A DNA stretch of 64,000 nucleotides from an uncultured Saprospirales bacterium (GCA_937864265.1 CALMIR010000169.1:23333-87332), one strand, 5' to 3'. Positions 1-9,565 are shown, counted from the first letter of the stretch. The notes: generated from the letters alone by a model not told the origin. Program-made: numbers and translations.

Positions 1-1
1 T

Positions 2-3000
2 GCAACTTGGTCAGGGCTGGCCAAATACGATGGTTACGCTGTGAAAATGTACCGACAGCAACCAGATAAGGCGAATGGATTACAAAGCAATAAAGTAACT
101 CAATTGTTTGAAGACAGGAGAGGCAACCTCTGGATAGGAACCAATTATTCCGGGTTTTATCGCTACGATCGCAAATTGGATGTTTTTGAACAGTTTTGCA
201 AAAAACCGGAAGACATGAACAGCCTGAGCAACGATAATGTCTGGGCCGTTTTTGAAGACAAGGATGGGTATATTTGGATTGGCACAGAAAGGGGGTTAAA
301 CCGTTTTAACCCCGATACCAGGCAATTTGTCCATTACGAGAATGACCCGACCGATGAGCGCAGCCTTAGCCATGATTTTGTTTATTCCATCGCCCAAACA
401 GAGGACGGCTCTTTATGGGTAGGAACAGAAGAAGGCCTGAACAGATTGGTAAAAAACGGAAATGAGGAGTACTTCATTCGCTATGACCTGACGATGGAGG
501 GCATTTCTACTGATAAGCTTTTGCCCCACAATTTCATTCAAAAAATAATTCCCTCACGGTATCAGGAAAATGTCATCTGGCTGTGTACCAGCATTGGGGT
601 GAAAAAAATTGGGTACTCAACGGATAATCCGGCATATTTCGACATGCAATTTTTTGGAAACGAACCGGGCAATCCCAATAGCATTAGCCACCCTTTTGTA
701 CCGGATGTGTTGGAAGAAGATGCCAGCCATGTATGGGTAGCCACGTACAATGGGTTGAATTTGCTAAACACTGAAACGGGCCTCATCAAGCGTTTCAATT
801 CCAATCCCAATGATTTGAAAAGCCTGAGCAATAACGTGATTATGTGCCTATCCAAAGACAGAACGGGTAATCTATGGATAGGGATGGACAAGGGCATCAA
901 CAAATTGAATCTGAATGCCAAAGCCTTTATTAGTATTCGTCCGGAGTCGGGTGATCATACCAACAGCAGCATCATGTGCATGATACCCGCTCAAAGCAAA
1001 AAAGGCATTTGGGCAGGCTCCAGAGGTGGGGGGCTCAATTTTTTGCCAATGAATGAGCAGGGGATGTTGAGTGGATTATCAAATAACTATCGTTTTTCTA
1101 CTTCATTCATGCCTGAATTGGCAGGATTCATAACCGGCCTTTTACTAGATCAGGAAGGGTGGCTGTGGGTGGCTACGGATGGCGCCGGGGTATTCCGTAT
1201 CAAAGAATCAGCTATTGCAGAAAACATCCCTACCTTGAGCGGGTTTGAACAATACAACAAAAAAAATCAGCTCAGCGAAGACTATGTCATGGCTATGCTT
1301 CAATCGCATTCGGGTGATATCTGGTTTGGGTATTGGGACAAAGGCTTGGATCGCTATGACTATTCTTCGGGAACTTTCCACCACTATCCGCTGAGCAAAA
1401 ACCTAAACGTCAACTTTCAAGAGTTTCCTATTGTCCATTTGATGGAGACCCTGGAACGGGGACAGCCTTATCTGTGGTTGGGTACTCGTGGTGGAGGTGT
1501 GTACAAGTTGAAGTTTGATGAAGCCAATCAATCCCTGGAGTTGATTCAGCGTTATCGGGCTAATAACGATGAAGTAGGGTTTTTGAGCAGCAACTTTGTC
1601 AATGCTTTTTTCATCGATCACCAAAACCGGTTGTGGGTTGGAACAGATAGCGGCTTGAATTTGCTGGATCGGAAAACGGGGAAATTTATTTCCTATTACG
1701 AACGCGACGGCCTGGCCAGCGGCATCATACAGTCTATTTTAGAAGATTCATCGGGCAACATCTGGGTGAGTACCCAGCAGGGCATATCTTGCCTGACATT
1801 TTCAGGCAATAAAACCCGAGTCAAAAATTACAACTCGTTTGATGGATTACAAGACAATTTTTTTAATGACGACGCTGCCGTAAAATCAAAAGCTGGACAT
1901 CTGATTTTTGGCGGAGTCAGTGGGCTATCCATTTTTAAACCAGAAGATATCCGCCTCGATACGATAGCGCCTAAAATTGCAATTACGGATTTCCGGCTCT
2001 TTAATCGATCCGTTCCAATTGGCGCTATGGAAAATGGTCGAATCATCCTTTTTGATGATATTGCAGAAAGCAGCGCATTGATCCTGAGCCATCGGGATAG
2101 GGTAGTTTCCTTTGAATTTACGGGACTTCATTTTGATGAACCCCGGAAATTGCAATACGCCTACCAACTCGAAGGCTTTGATGCGGATTGGATATACACC
2201 GATGCTTCTCAACGCATTGCCCATTATACCAATCTGCCCTTCGGCAATTTTGTATTTAAGGTAAAATCTGCGAATGGTGACGGCATTTGGAGCGAACCAG
2301 TGGAAGTGAAGTTGGTTCTAAAACCGCCATTTTGGCGCACAGGTTGGGCTTATAGCCTTTATTTGTTAGCCACTATTGCCCTGATATACCTCGGTGTACG
2401 GGTTACCAGACTAAGAGCTGAATTTAGGCACAGCCTTCAGTTAGAGCGGGTAGAGCGGGAAAAACTGGAGGAAGTCAATCGCTTAAAATTGCAGTTTTTC
2501 ACCAACATATCCCATGAACTGAGGACGCCTCTTACCCTTATCATTAGCCCACTGGAGCAGTTGCTGGAAAATCCTGCCGACCGGAAATTATACCAGTTAT
2601 TTACCCGCATGCACTTCAACGCCAATCGCCTGCTCACCATGATCAATCAGTTGCTCGATTTGAGGAAAAGCGAAGCCGGTCAAATGAAAATGAAAGCTTC
2701 TGAAGGGAATTTGGCCGAGTTTGGCAAAGAAATTACGGCCTCTTTTAAAAACATGGCCGACCAAAAAAACATTCAACTGCTTTTCTCTTCCGAGCCCGAA
2801 GTGATTCATGCTTGGTTCGATCACGATCAATTTGAAAAAGTGCTGTTTAACCTGCTTTCCAATGCCTTTAAATTCACCCCTGAAGGAGGGGGCATAACTG
2901 TATCCATCCGCCAGCACGAGGAAATTGAAATAAAAGTGAATGACACTGGAGTGGGCATTCCCGCCGACCACTTGCCGCACATTTTCGATCAGTTTTTCCA

Positions 3001-4039
3001 AGTAGAAAGCCATCGGCCAGAAGGTGCGCGCAAAGGCGGAGGTACAGGGATCGGCCTTGCGCTGGCTAAAATGATTGTCGAAAAACACCAGGGGCAAATT
3101 GCAGTAGAGAGCACCGAAGGAGAAGGCACTACTTTTACGATAAAATTGCTGAGGGGTAAAGATCACTTCAGCGCCGATGAATTGTACGATATCAAAGAAA
3201 CAAACCATAAACTCATACCAGACTTTACAGTGCCTGAATTTTCAGAAGAGGCCGCACTAACGGTACCCATTCAGCAAAATGGCTATGGCAGGAAGCCCCT
3301 GATTTTGATTGTGGAAGACAATCCAGACATCAGATCGTATTTGCGCGAAAACCTCCAGGATGATTATCAAATTGCCGAAGCCGCGGACGGGCAGGAAGGA
3401 CTGGACAAAGCACTGGCTGATACACCCAATTTGGTTCTGGCTGATATTGCCATGCCCAAAATGGACGGCATCGATTTATGCGCTCGTTTGAAATCCAATC
3501 TGCAAACCTGCCATGTACCCGTCATATTACTCACCGCTCGGACTTCACTGGTGTTCAAGGTTGATGGCTTTGAAAAAGGCGCTGATGGTTATGTCACCAA
3601 ACCATTTAACATGCGCTTGCTGGCGGCCAGGATACGCAACCTCATCAACAGCAGGAAAGCGCTACAAGAACATTTTGCCAAGTCATTGGATCTAAACCCT
3701 GCCGATTTGACCCTCAACTCGCTTGATGAACAATTCCTGTCGCGGATGAAATTGGTCATGGAGCGGCACATGGACGACAGCGAATTTTCGGTAGATCAAT
3801 TGGCCGTTGCACTCAACATGAGTCGTGTGAAATTGTACCGAAAATTAAAGGGACTGACTGGAAAATCTCCTAATCAGATCATTCGCGGTTTCCGCTTGAA
3901 AAGGGCAGCTCAGTTGTTGGAAAACGGACAGTACAATGTATCGGACGTGACTTATATGGTTGGCTATAACGATCTAAGGTCTTTCCGGGAACAGTTTAAG
4001 AAAGAATTTGGCGTAAGCCCATCCAAGTATGAAGGATAA
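2..4039 (+). CDS. Hybrid two-component system sensor/regulator (one-protein), 5' end outside window
   Basis: The reading frame is already open at base 2 and reads typical beta-propeller sequence before the first ATG at 41, so the N-terminus (signal peptide, first blade) lies outside the window. Numbering from that ATG: repeated two-component propeller blades with LWIGT-type motifs (1-670), a Y_Y_Y domain (about 690-770), one membrane helix (about 780-800), a histidine kinase with phospho-acceptor His825 in an SHELRTPL box, an HATPase domain (NLLSNAFKF, DTGVGIP, GTGIGLALAK), a receiver domain with Asp1135 in DIAMPKMDG, and a C-terminal AraC-type helix-turn-helix (about 1240-1332). In Bacteroidota such proteins sense polysaccharide fragments in the periplasm and activate nearby genes. 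No polysaccharide genes sit directly beside it here, so the target is unknown; it may lie to the left. Confidence 0.95.
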   Translation, partial: ATWSGLAKYDGYAVKMYRQQPDKANGLQSNKVTQLFEDRRGNLWIGTNYSGFYRYDRKLDVFEQFCKKPEDMNSLSNDNVWAVFEDKDGYIWIGTERGLNRFNPDTRQFVHYENDPTDERSLSHDFVYSIAQTEDGSLWVGTEEGLNRLVKNGNEEYFIRYDLTMEGISTDKLLPHNFIQKIIPSRYQENVIWLCTSIGVKKIGYSTDNPAYFDMQFFGNEPGNPNSISHPFVPDVLEEDASHVWVATYNGLNLLNTETGLIKRFNSNPNDLKSLSNNVIMCLSKDRTGNLWIGMDKGINKLNLNAKAFISIRPESGDHTNSSIMCMIPAQSKKGIWAGSRGGGLNFLPMNEQGMLSGLSNNYRFSTSFMPELAGFITGLLLDQEGWLWVATDGAGVFRIKESAIAENIPTLSGFEQYNKKNQLSEDYVMAMLQSHSGDIWFGYWDKGLDRYDYSSGTFHHYPLSKNLNVNFQEFPIVHLMETLERGQPYLWLGTRGGGVYKLKFDEANQSLELIQRYRANNDEVGFLSSNFVNAFFIDHQNRLWVGTDSGLNLLDRKTGKFISYYERDGLASGIIQSILEDSSGNIWVSTQQGISCLTFSGNKTRVKNYNSFDGLQDNFFNDDAAVKSKAGHLIFGGVSGLSIFKPEDIRLDTIAPKIAITDFRLFNRSVPIGAMENGRIILFDDIAESSALILSHRDRVVSFEFTGLHFDEPRKLQYAYQLEGFDADWIYTDASQRIAHYTNLPFGNFVFKVKSANGDGIWSEPVEVKLVLKPPFWRTGWAYSLYLLATIALIYLGVRVTRLRAEFRHSLQLERVEREKLEEVNRLKLQFFTNISHELRTPLTLIISPLEQLLENPADRKLYQLFTRMHFNANRLLTMINQLLDLRKSEAGQMKMKASEGNLAEFGKEITASFKNMADQKNIQLLFSSEPEVIHAWFDHDQFEKVLFNLLSNAFKFTPEGGGITVSIRQHEEIEIKVNDTGVGIPADHLPHIFDQFFQVESHRPEGARKGGGTGIGLALAKMIVEKHQGQIAVESTEGEGTTFTIKLLRGKDHFSADELYDIKETNHKLIPDFTVPEFSEEAALTVPIQQNGYGRKPLILIVEDNPDIRSYLRENLQDDYQIAEAADGQEGLDKALADTPNLVLADIAMPKMDGIDLCARLKSNLQTCHVPVILLTARTSLVFKVDGFEKGADGYVTKPFNMRLLAARIRNLINSRKALQEHFAKSLDLNPADLTLNSLDEQFLSRMKLVMERHMDDSEFSVDQLAVALNMSRVKLYRKLKGLTGKSPNQIIRGFRLKRAAQLLENGQYNVSDVTYMVGYNDLRSFREQFKKEFGVSPSKYEG

Positions 4040-4062
4040 TGGAATCCGTTGAAGGAATAAAA

Positions 4063-4097
4063 ATAGCGGCAGGAAAAAACAATTTCCCTGCCGCTAT
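4063..4097 (+). terminator. Probable terminator hairpin after the hybrid regulator
   Basis: A perfect 11-bp stem (ATAGCGGCAGG / CCTGCCGCTAT) with a 13-base loop starts 24 bases after the stop codon of the hybrid regulator. No clean U tract follows, only a short T run about 15 bases later, so it may be a weak terminator or an mRNA-stabilising hairpin. The 358-base gap up to clpB holds this hairpin and the promoter candidate near 4340; I see no gene in it. Confidence 0.6.
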
Positions 4098-4339
4098 GTG
4101 AGATAAGTTGATTTTTAGTGCTTTATCCCGGGTCGTCTTTTGTTTCAATCCGCTGAAACCCATCGGCTCCATGAGATGATGAAAAAATACCTACCCCCTT
4201 GTCGTCATTTAAAACTCTGCAAATCCGCTTAAACAAGTAGTTTCGGTTCATTTGCGTGATCTTCATTTTAAAAAATACAGGAGCACTAAGTAAGGGGGCT
4301 CAGAAATAAGAGGCCATGAATGTTTATATTGCTGCCTGA

Positions 4340-4372
4340 TTTGGAAAAAGAATTTGAATTGATGTATTTTTC
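4340..4372 (+). promoter_or_regulatory. Candidate Bacteroidota promoter for clpB
   Basis: TTTG at 4340-4343 is followed after 21 bases by TATTTTTC at 4365-4372, one mismatch from the Bacteroidota -7 box TAnnTTTG. It lies 25 bases upstream of the clpB start. No CIRCE-type inverted repeat is seen. This is a motif match only. Confidence 0.35.
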
Positions 4373-4397
4373 AGCCCGATTAAAATAATGGACTAAA

Positions 4398-7058
4398 ATG
4401 ACTTATGATAATTTTACGATAAAAGCCCAGGAAGCCATTTTCAAAGCCCAGCAAATTGCAGGTCAACTCAACCAGCAACAAGTAGATACCACCCATCTGC
4501 TCAGAGGGATTTTAGAAACCGAAGAACAAGTAGCTACTTTTTTATTGGGCAAAGCCGAAGTGAACATTCCTGCCTTACGCCGCCAATTGGAAGAGGCTGT
4601 TTTACAGTACCCAAAAGTAAGTGGGGCTGAAAAACAATTTCTGACGGCAGAAGCCAACAAGGCATTGAGTCGTGCAAAAAAATTATTGCCGGTTTTTGGC
4701 GACCAATACATTTCTATCGAACTCATCTTGCTGGGCATTCTGAATGGGGAAGACAAAGGTGGGAAAATGCTCAAAGAGCTAGGCGCTACCGAAAAGGCAC
4801 TGAAAGAGGCGATTGAAGAATTGCGCAAAGGCAAAAAAGTGACCGAGCAAACTGCGGAAGACAGTTATCACGCGCTGGGTAAATTTGCCGTCAACCTGAA
4901 TGAACGGGCCGAAACGGGCAAATTGGATCCCATTATTGGCCGCGACGAAGAGATTCGCCGGGTTTTACATATTTTGTCCAGACGGAAAAAGAACAATCCA
5001 ATTTTGGTGGGTGAACCCGGAGTAGGGAAAACGGCCATTGTAGAGGGCATCGCCTGGCGCATCGTGAAAGGGGATGTACCGGAAAATTTGCTCAATAAAA
5101 AAATATTTGTATTGGACATAGCGGCGCTGATCGCTGGTGCCAAATACAAAGGCGAATTTGAAGAAAGGCTCAAAGGCGTGATCAAAGAAGTAGCCGAATC
5201 GGATGGTCAAATTATTCTTTTCATTGACGAAATTCACACCTTGATTGGCGCTGGTGGCGGCCAGGGCGCTATGGATGCGGCCAATATCCTAAAACCGGCG
5301 TTGGCCAGAGGTGATCTTAGAACCATCGGTGCCACCACATTGGATGAGTACCAAAAATATTTTGAAAAAGACAAGGCTTTGGTTCGGCGTTTTCAAACGG
5401 TAATCATTGAAGAACCCAGCATTGAAGATTCCATTTCTATCTTGCGGGGCTTGCAAGAACGCTACGAGGTATATCACAAAATAGACATCCTAGACGAAGC
5501 CATCATAGCGGCGGTTGAATTGTCGCACCGCTACATTTCCGATCGTTTTTTACCGGATAAAGCCATTGACCTGATCGACGAAGCGGCGGCTAAAATGCGC
5601 CTGGAATTGGACAGCGTACCCGAAGAAGTGGACGAATGGGATCGCAAGGTACGTCAACTCGAAATCGAGCGCGAAGCCATCAAGCGGGAAGGTGATAAGA
5701 AGAAACTGGAAAACATGAACGAGCAAATCGCCAATGCCCAGGAGAAAAGGGATTCCATAACGGCCAGTTGGCAGAACGAAAAAGAAGTGGTGGACACCAT
5801 CCAGAACATCAAGAAAAAGATGGAGGAACTGGAGATGGAGGCCCAAAAAGCGGAGCGCAACAGCGATTTTGAAACGGTGGCCAAAATCCGGTACGGCGAA
5901 AACCAGGAATGGCAGGCCAAGCTAAAAGCAGCGGAAGAAAAGTTGGCCAAATTGCCAGAAAGCCAGCGCTTCACCAACGAAGCCGTCACTGCCGACGACA
6001 TCGCAGAAATCGTATCCCGCTGGACGGGTATCCCCATCAGTAAGATGATGGAGGGCGAAAAAGAGAAGCTGCTGAGCTTGGAAAAAGAATTGCACCAACG
6101 CTTGATTGGGCAAGAAGAGGCCGTTCGCGCGGTATCGGATGCGGTGCGGCGCAGTCGGGCCGGCTTGCAGGACATGGATCGCCCGATAGGCTCTTTTATC
6201 TTTTTAGGCCCCACAGGGGTAGGAAAAACAGAATTGGCCAAGGCGCTGGCCGAGGTATTGTTCAACGACGAAAAAGCCATCACCCGCATCGACATGAGCG
6301 AGTTTCAGGAGCGGCATTCGGTCAGCCGACTGGTTGGAGCGCCTCCGGGTTATGTGGGCTACGATGAAGGGGGCGAACTGACGGAGGCCGTTCGGCGCAA
6401 GCCATATTCCATTATTTTGCTCGACGAAATAGAGAAAGCCCACCCCGATACCTTTAACATTTTGCTTCAAGTACTGGACGATGGCCGCCTGACCGACAAC
6501 AAAGGCCGTGTCGCCAATTTTAAGAATACCATCATCATCATGACTTCTAACATGGGGGCTGAAGTCATATTGGAAAACTTTGAAGACCTGGACGCGGTGG
6601 GGCCGGAAAAACGCCAGGAAATCCTGGATGCGACCCGCGATGAGGTGCTGGATTTGCTCAAAGAAAACCTGCGCCCTGAATTTCTCAACCGCATTGACGA
6701 ACAGATTGTCTTTTTGCCACTTACCAAAGAGCAGATCAAGTCCATCTTGGCTTTACTCATGAGAAAAGTGGAAAAAATGCTGGCGGCACAGGGCTTGTTC
6801 ATCAAAATGAGCGATGCCGCGCAAGCCTTATTGGGCGACATGGGCTACGATCCTCAATTCGGAGCCCGACCCATGAAGCGGGTACTCCAACGCGAACTGA
6901 TCAATGCCTTGTCTATTCAATTGCTATCCGGCGCTTTTGTGGCTGGCGATACCATCTATGTGGACGCCAAAAAAGAGGAATTGACCTTTTCGAAGGAAGC
7001 AAAGGAAGAACCAAAAGAAGAGCCAAAAGAAGAACCAAAGGCTCCAAGCAAAGCCTAA
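4398..7058 (+). CDS. clpB: ATP-dependent disaggregase ClpB
   Basis: Cytosolic Hsp100 chaperone that, with DnaK, pulls polypeptides out of aggregates. Order of parts: Clp N domain (1-145), first AAA+ module with Walker A GEPGVGKT at about 205-212 and Walker B LFIDEIHT, the long coiled-coil middle domain (about 400-525) that separates ClpB from ClpA/ClpC, second AAA+ module with Walker A GPTGVGKT near 604 and Walker B LLDEIEKA, and the C-terminal D2-small domain. Length 886 aa, slightly longer than the usual 860-870. The extra length is a charged C-terminal tail with repeated (K)EEP units, encoded by a short direct repeat near 7005-7045. The start ATG fits the family N-terminus (TYDNFTIKAQEAI). 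Single-gene unit. Confidence 0.97.
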   Translation: MTYDNFTIKAQEAIFKAQQIAGQLNQQQVDTTHLLRGILETEEQVATFLLGKAEVNIPALRRQLEEAVLQYPKVSGAEKQFLTAEANKALSRAKKLLPVFGDQYISIELILLGILNGEDKGGKMLKELGATEKALKEAIEELRKGKKVTEQTAEDSYHALGKFAVNLNERAETGKLDPIIGRDEEIRRVLHILSRRKKNNPILVGEPGVGKTAIVEGIAWRIVKGDVPENLLNKKIFVLDIAALIAGAKYKGEFEERLKGVIKEVAESDGQIILFIDEIHTLIGAGGGQGAMDAANILKPALARGDLRTIGATTLDEYQKYFEKDKALVRRFQTVIIEEPSIEDSISILRGLQERYEVYHKIDILDEAIIAAVELSHRYISDRFLPDKAIDLIDEAAAKMRLELDSVPEEVDEWDRKVRQLEIEREAIKREGDKKKLENMNEQIANAQEKRDSITASWQNEKEVVDTIQNIKKKMEELEMEAQKAERNSDFETVAKIRYGENQEWQAKLKAAEEKLAKLPESQRFTNEAVTADDIAEIVSRWTGIPISKMMEGEKEKLLSLEKELHQRLIGQEEAVRAVSDAVRRSRAGLQDMDRPIGSFIFLGPTGVGKTELAKALAEVLFNDEKAITRIDMSEFQERHSVSRLVGAPPGYVGYDEGGELTEAVRRKPYSIILLDEIEKAHPDTFNILLQVLDDGRLTDNKGRVANFKNTIIIMTSNMGAEVILENFEDLDAVGPEKRQEILDATRDEVLDLLKENLRPEFLNRIDEQIVFLPLTKEQIKSILALLMRKVEKMLAAQGLFIKMSDAAQALLGDMGYDPQFGARPMKRVLQRELINALSIQLLSGAFVAGDTIYVDAKKEELTFSKEAKEEPKEEPKEEPKAPSKA

Positions 7059-7180
7059 GTTCGGCAACCACCTTTCTGAAATGTTAGGTTTGAGCGGTGT
7101 TTTTTATAGCCGATTATAAACGGATAGGGGGAGGCGGAGTCGGGTTGGTTGACTTGGACTTATTTTACTATGGCAAATAA

Positions 7181-7262
7181 ATAGCTCCCACATAGCGTAT
7201 ATATACGCACCTGGTGTCTATCGGGATAGTGACTAAGTGAAAGGTGAAGTGCGGGAGCATGG
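7181..7262. other. Intergenic segment with strong secondary structure
   Basis: Between clpB and the next gene, GCTCCC (7184-7189) can pair with GGGAGC (7253-7258). Inside lie the perfect 14-base palindrome GCGTATATATACGC (7195-7208) and a small hairpin CTATC/GATAG (7218-7229). It could be a clpB 3' end structure, an extragenic palindromic repeat or a small RNA; nothing decides between these. Confidence 0.3.
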
Positions 7263-7283
7263 TAGTAGGCTAAATAAGGCAAA

Positions 7284-7925
7284 ATGAGTAAAGTTTTTTA
7301 CACAATTCTATCTATCACAATCTCAGTTAATGTTTTTTCTCAAGTTCAACTTATTGGAAAAATACAGGGGGATACAATTTGCTCAAAGGTTGCAGCATCT
7401 AAAGTAAGCGTCGTTGGTTTTGAAAATAACTGCGATAGCCTTCAAATTATATATGAGAACCAATCACTTCCCGCTCAGGAGTGCTGGTTTTATCTATATG
7501 ATTTGCCACTAGGAGCGTCAGATCTAACAGTGAAGCACAATGGAATGACAATTGGGACGATTTCTGTTGTCAAATTGGAACCTTTCACTCATGTATATTT
7601 AAAAGTTGGAGAGAAGATAATGGAAGAAGGGACTATAGCATGGAATGACCTTGAAGAGATAGAAAAGCTAGTTTTTGTTGAGGAATGCCCGCTTGTTAAA
7701 AGCCGATTAAAGAGCTTTGTTTTTGCTGCGGCATACAATGACGGCCAAGATGGGAAAGATTATATGATTACGGAAGCAATCATTCCCCCCTCGATTATCC
7801 AGGAAATAAAAAATCTACCTCGACTAATTAGGCTTTACGTTGATGATATTCGTATCTACAGAGGACTGTCTTGTGAATCTAGTGGGAATGCAATTGGATC
7901 ACTCGTGTTTGATATCAAGCAATAA
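7284..7925 (+). CDS. Secreted protein, C-terminal half resembling the GldM C-terminal domain
   Basis: A 213-aa protein with an N-terminal signal peptide (cleavage near VFSQ, about residue 20). No enzyme motif is seen. The last 70 residues (a beta segment, then alternating helices with Ile-Lys-Asn-Leu, then a YVDDIRIYRG-like strand and a closing strand) recall the final Ig-like domain of GldM, the T9SS/gliding motor protein; that is recognition by eye, not an alignment. A central stretch (HNGMTIGTISVVKLEP) recalls the preceding GldM domain. Standalone secreted proteins of this type occur in Bacteroidota without known function. The gene is AT-rich and sits alone next to clpB, as an accessory gene would. 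Confidence 0.6.
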   Translation: MSKVFYTILSITISVNVFSQVQLIGKIQGDTICSKVAASKVSVVGFENNCDSLQIIYENQSLPAQECWFYLYDLPLGASDLTVKHNGMTIGTISVVKLEPFTHVYLKVGEKIMEEGTIAWNDLEEIEKLVFVEECPLVKSRLKSFVFAAAYNDGQDGKDYMITEAIIPPSIIQEIKNLPRLIRLYVDDIRIYRGLSCESSGNAIGSLVFDIKQ

Positions 7926-8170
7926 GAGCCAAAATCCGAGTAAAAAATTATGAAAAAGGCTTCGCGAAACAATGCCGAAAACAGCTATTGCTTAGCTGCG
8001 TTTTTATCACTAATCACGGAAAGTGTACCGTCAAGCTTTCCCTTGTAAATATCCGCCCGCCTTGGATTGCCTTATGCAGCTAAAGCATCGAAATAGGAGC
8101 GAAGGATTTTCACTCTTGCTAGATACAGCGGAATTGCTTATCTTGTAAGCCATAAAACAGGAAAGAGAGA

Positions 8171-8410
8171 ATGGAAAAAGCAGGCTTGCTAAAGCGTATC
8201 ACCATTGACCCTGCCATTTGCCACGGGAAACCTACCATAAGGGGGTTAAGATATCCTGTAGAAACCATATTGGAACTCCTTGCCTCGGATATGACCCAAG
8301 AAGAAATCCTGAATGATTATGAAGATTTGGAAGCAGAGGATATGAAGGCTTGCTTGTTGTTTGCTGCCCAGTTGGCAAAAGTGAACAACATTAGTAGACT
8401 GGTTGCATGA
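8171..8410 (+). CDS. DUF433 family protein, probable antitoxin
   Basis: A 79-aa protein with the DUF433 pattern: RITIDPAICHGKPTIRG, then a YPVETILELLASDMTQEEIL helix-turn-helix and an LEAEDMKACLLFA helix. Members are antitoxins paired with PIN-like DUF5615 toxins, binding DNA and the toxin in the cytosol. The downstream partner begins at 8407 with an ATGA overlap, as expected for such a pair, but is cut short. The antitoxin therefore appears intact while its toxin is not, which may allow it to persist as a neutral relic or as an anti-addiction gene. The 245 bases upstream (7926-8170) hold nothing recognisable. Confidence 0.85.
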   Translation: MEKAGLLKRITIDPAICHGKPTIRGLRYPVETILELLASDMTQEEILNDYEDLEAEDMKACLLFAAQLAKVNNISRLVA

Positions 8411-8499
8411 AATTCATAGTTGACGCCCAACTGCCGAAATCCTTATGCATATTTCTGACTGAGGAAGAACCTCGATTATCACTATTTTGTGAAGAGTAA
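8407..8499 (+). pseudogene. Truncated DUF5615 (PIN-like) toxin remnant
   Basis: Starting inside the antitoxin stop codon, an open frame of 30 codons begins MKFIVDAQLPKSL, the characteristic N-terminus of DUF5615 toxins (family length about 110-120 aa), with the first acidic active-site residue Asp6. The frame then ends at 8497-8499 and the rest of the toxin core is not found in any frame, although a +1 frame just before the stop reads a short DYHYFVKSKNAE piece that may be a shifted relic. Interpreted as a toxin inactivated by deletion or frameshift. Confidence 0.65.
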
Positions 8500-8588
8500 A
8501 AATGCAGAATGAATCCTTTGGTGGGGGGAAATACTCAAGGAAAAAATAGATGATGCGAGTTGATTTTAAAATATGCTATTGATAAATA

Positions 8589-9128
8589 TTGGAAATTAGC
8601 GAGTTCAAGTTAAGAGAAATGGAAAATCAAATTCATAAGATAGTCCAAGAAAGTAAATCGATTTTTAATAAGATTGAAGGGGGACATTCGTCTGCATCGA
8701 TTGATAGTGATTTTTATGAGAATATTAGTTTGAATGACCTTTTTTCAGCAATCGATACACATCAAGCTACTCCAATGTTTGTAAGTGGAATTTCATGGAT
8801 CGAATTCTATGAAATGTATAATGAGAATGATGGTACAAGATGTGAATTAGGCTTAAGTTCATTAATACATGAAATCCGGGAGAATTTTCAGAGAGTTTGG
8901 TCATTCAATAAAATGTATAATTCTACTGAAGTCGAAAAATTTGCTCATCTCGAAATGCAAATTAATTTAGCAGTTGATGAAATAGAAGCGTCTCTTTTAG
9001 AAATTATAGAATTTTACAAAAAAAGCGAAATTTTTCATTTTGATGCAGGAGGTTATGATTATTCAATAATTGCTATTGAATTTATCAGAGGAGTTCAAAT
9101 AATAGAATTCCTATGGTATATTGACTGA
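8589..9128 (+). CDS. Hypothetical cytoplasmic protein
   Basis: An acidic protein of up to 179 aa, rich in Glu, Ile and Phe, without signal peptide, membrane helix or known motif; long amphipathic helices are likely. The frame opens with a TTG at 8589; an ATG at 8619 (residue 11) is the alternative start. The gene is markedly AT-rich compared with clpB and mltG and is flanked by broken genes, which suggests recent acquisition. I do not recognise the family; single orphan genes of this look in accessory stretches can be immunity or effector-partner proteins, but nothing here shows that. Confidence 0.6.
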   Translation: MEISEFKLREMENQIHKIVQESKSIFNKIEGGHSSASIDSDFYENISLNDLFSAIDTHQATPMFVSGISWIEFYEMYNENDGTRCELGLSSLIHEIRENFQRVWSFNKMYNSTEVEKFAHLEMQINLAVDEIEASLLEIIEFYKKSEIFHFDAGGYDYSIIAIEFIRGVQIIEFLWYID

Positions 9129-9375
9129 TAAGAAAAATAACCGCTATCGGCAATGTTAAATTAGTCAACCCGGCCAAAGCATTGATGCTTCGGCTGAAAA
9201 ACCCTAAATTACGGCACGGTAAAGCGTTGAGAAGACGATTATAAAGGCTGGGATGCGCATGTGCGGGACGTTGAATAAACCGCCTACAACTTCCACGCTT
9301 AACACACGGAATACCATTGCTTTGCATTTGTTTCGACCCTGTTTTTGGTGCAATTTTTTACTTAAACAAAGGGTT
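9129..9375. other. Non-coding accessory spacer
   Basis: No convincing coding frame on either strand. The base composition changes near 9134 from very AT-rich to mixed. The stretch directly precedes the recombinase fragment and is probably leftover mobile-element flank. Confidence 0.4.
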
Positions 9376-9495
9376 ATGCAAACGAAAGTAGGCTATGTCA
9401 AAGATTGGTGTGCGTGGATGGTGCTGGGGAACTACAGAGCGGCCACGGTAGATGCCTATACGGGAGCGTTGCGTCAAATTTTTAGTGTGGCGTGA
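9376..9495 (+). pseudogene. N-terminal fragment of a tyrosine recombinase
   Basis: From an ATG at 9376, 39 codons read a SAM-like core-binding domain start: YVKDWCAWM, then NYRAATVDAYTGALRQIF, matching the usual pattern of phage/integron integrase N-terminal domains (helix, short linker, T-x-x-x-Y-x-x-x-L-R-x-F). A stop follows at once and no catalytic domain (R-H-R-Y) is present downstream. It is either a remnant of an integrated element or a decayed integrase. Confidence 0.5.
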
Positions 9496-9565
9496 GGCGG
9501 AAGGGAAGGGCACTGTCAAGCATCAGTTAGAATAGAAACAATACAAAAAGCATTAAAAAACAAAC

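Noticed and set aside
2597..3208. 203-codon open frame on the minus strand inside the hybrid regulator
   Set aside because: It is antisense to the well-supported kinase domain, has no recognisable protein features, and arises from codon bias of the real gene.
5654..6295. 213-codon open frame on the minus strand inside clpB
   Set aside because: Antisense to the coiled-coil and second AAA+ module; Ser-rich shadow sequence.
8656..8663. AATCGATT core of the LacI operator
   Set aside because: It lies inside the hypothetical gene at 8589 and its flanks do not match TGY...RCA, so it is a chance match.
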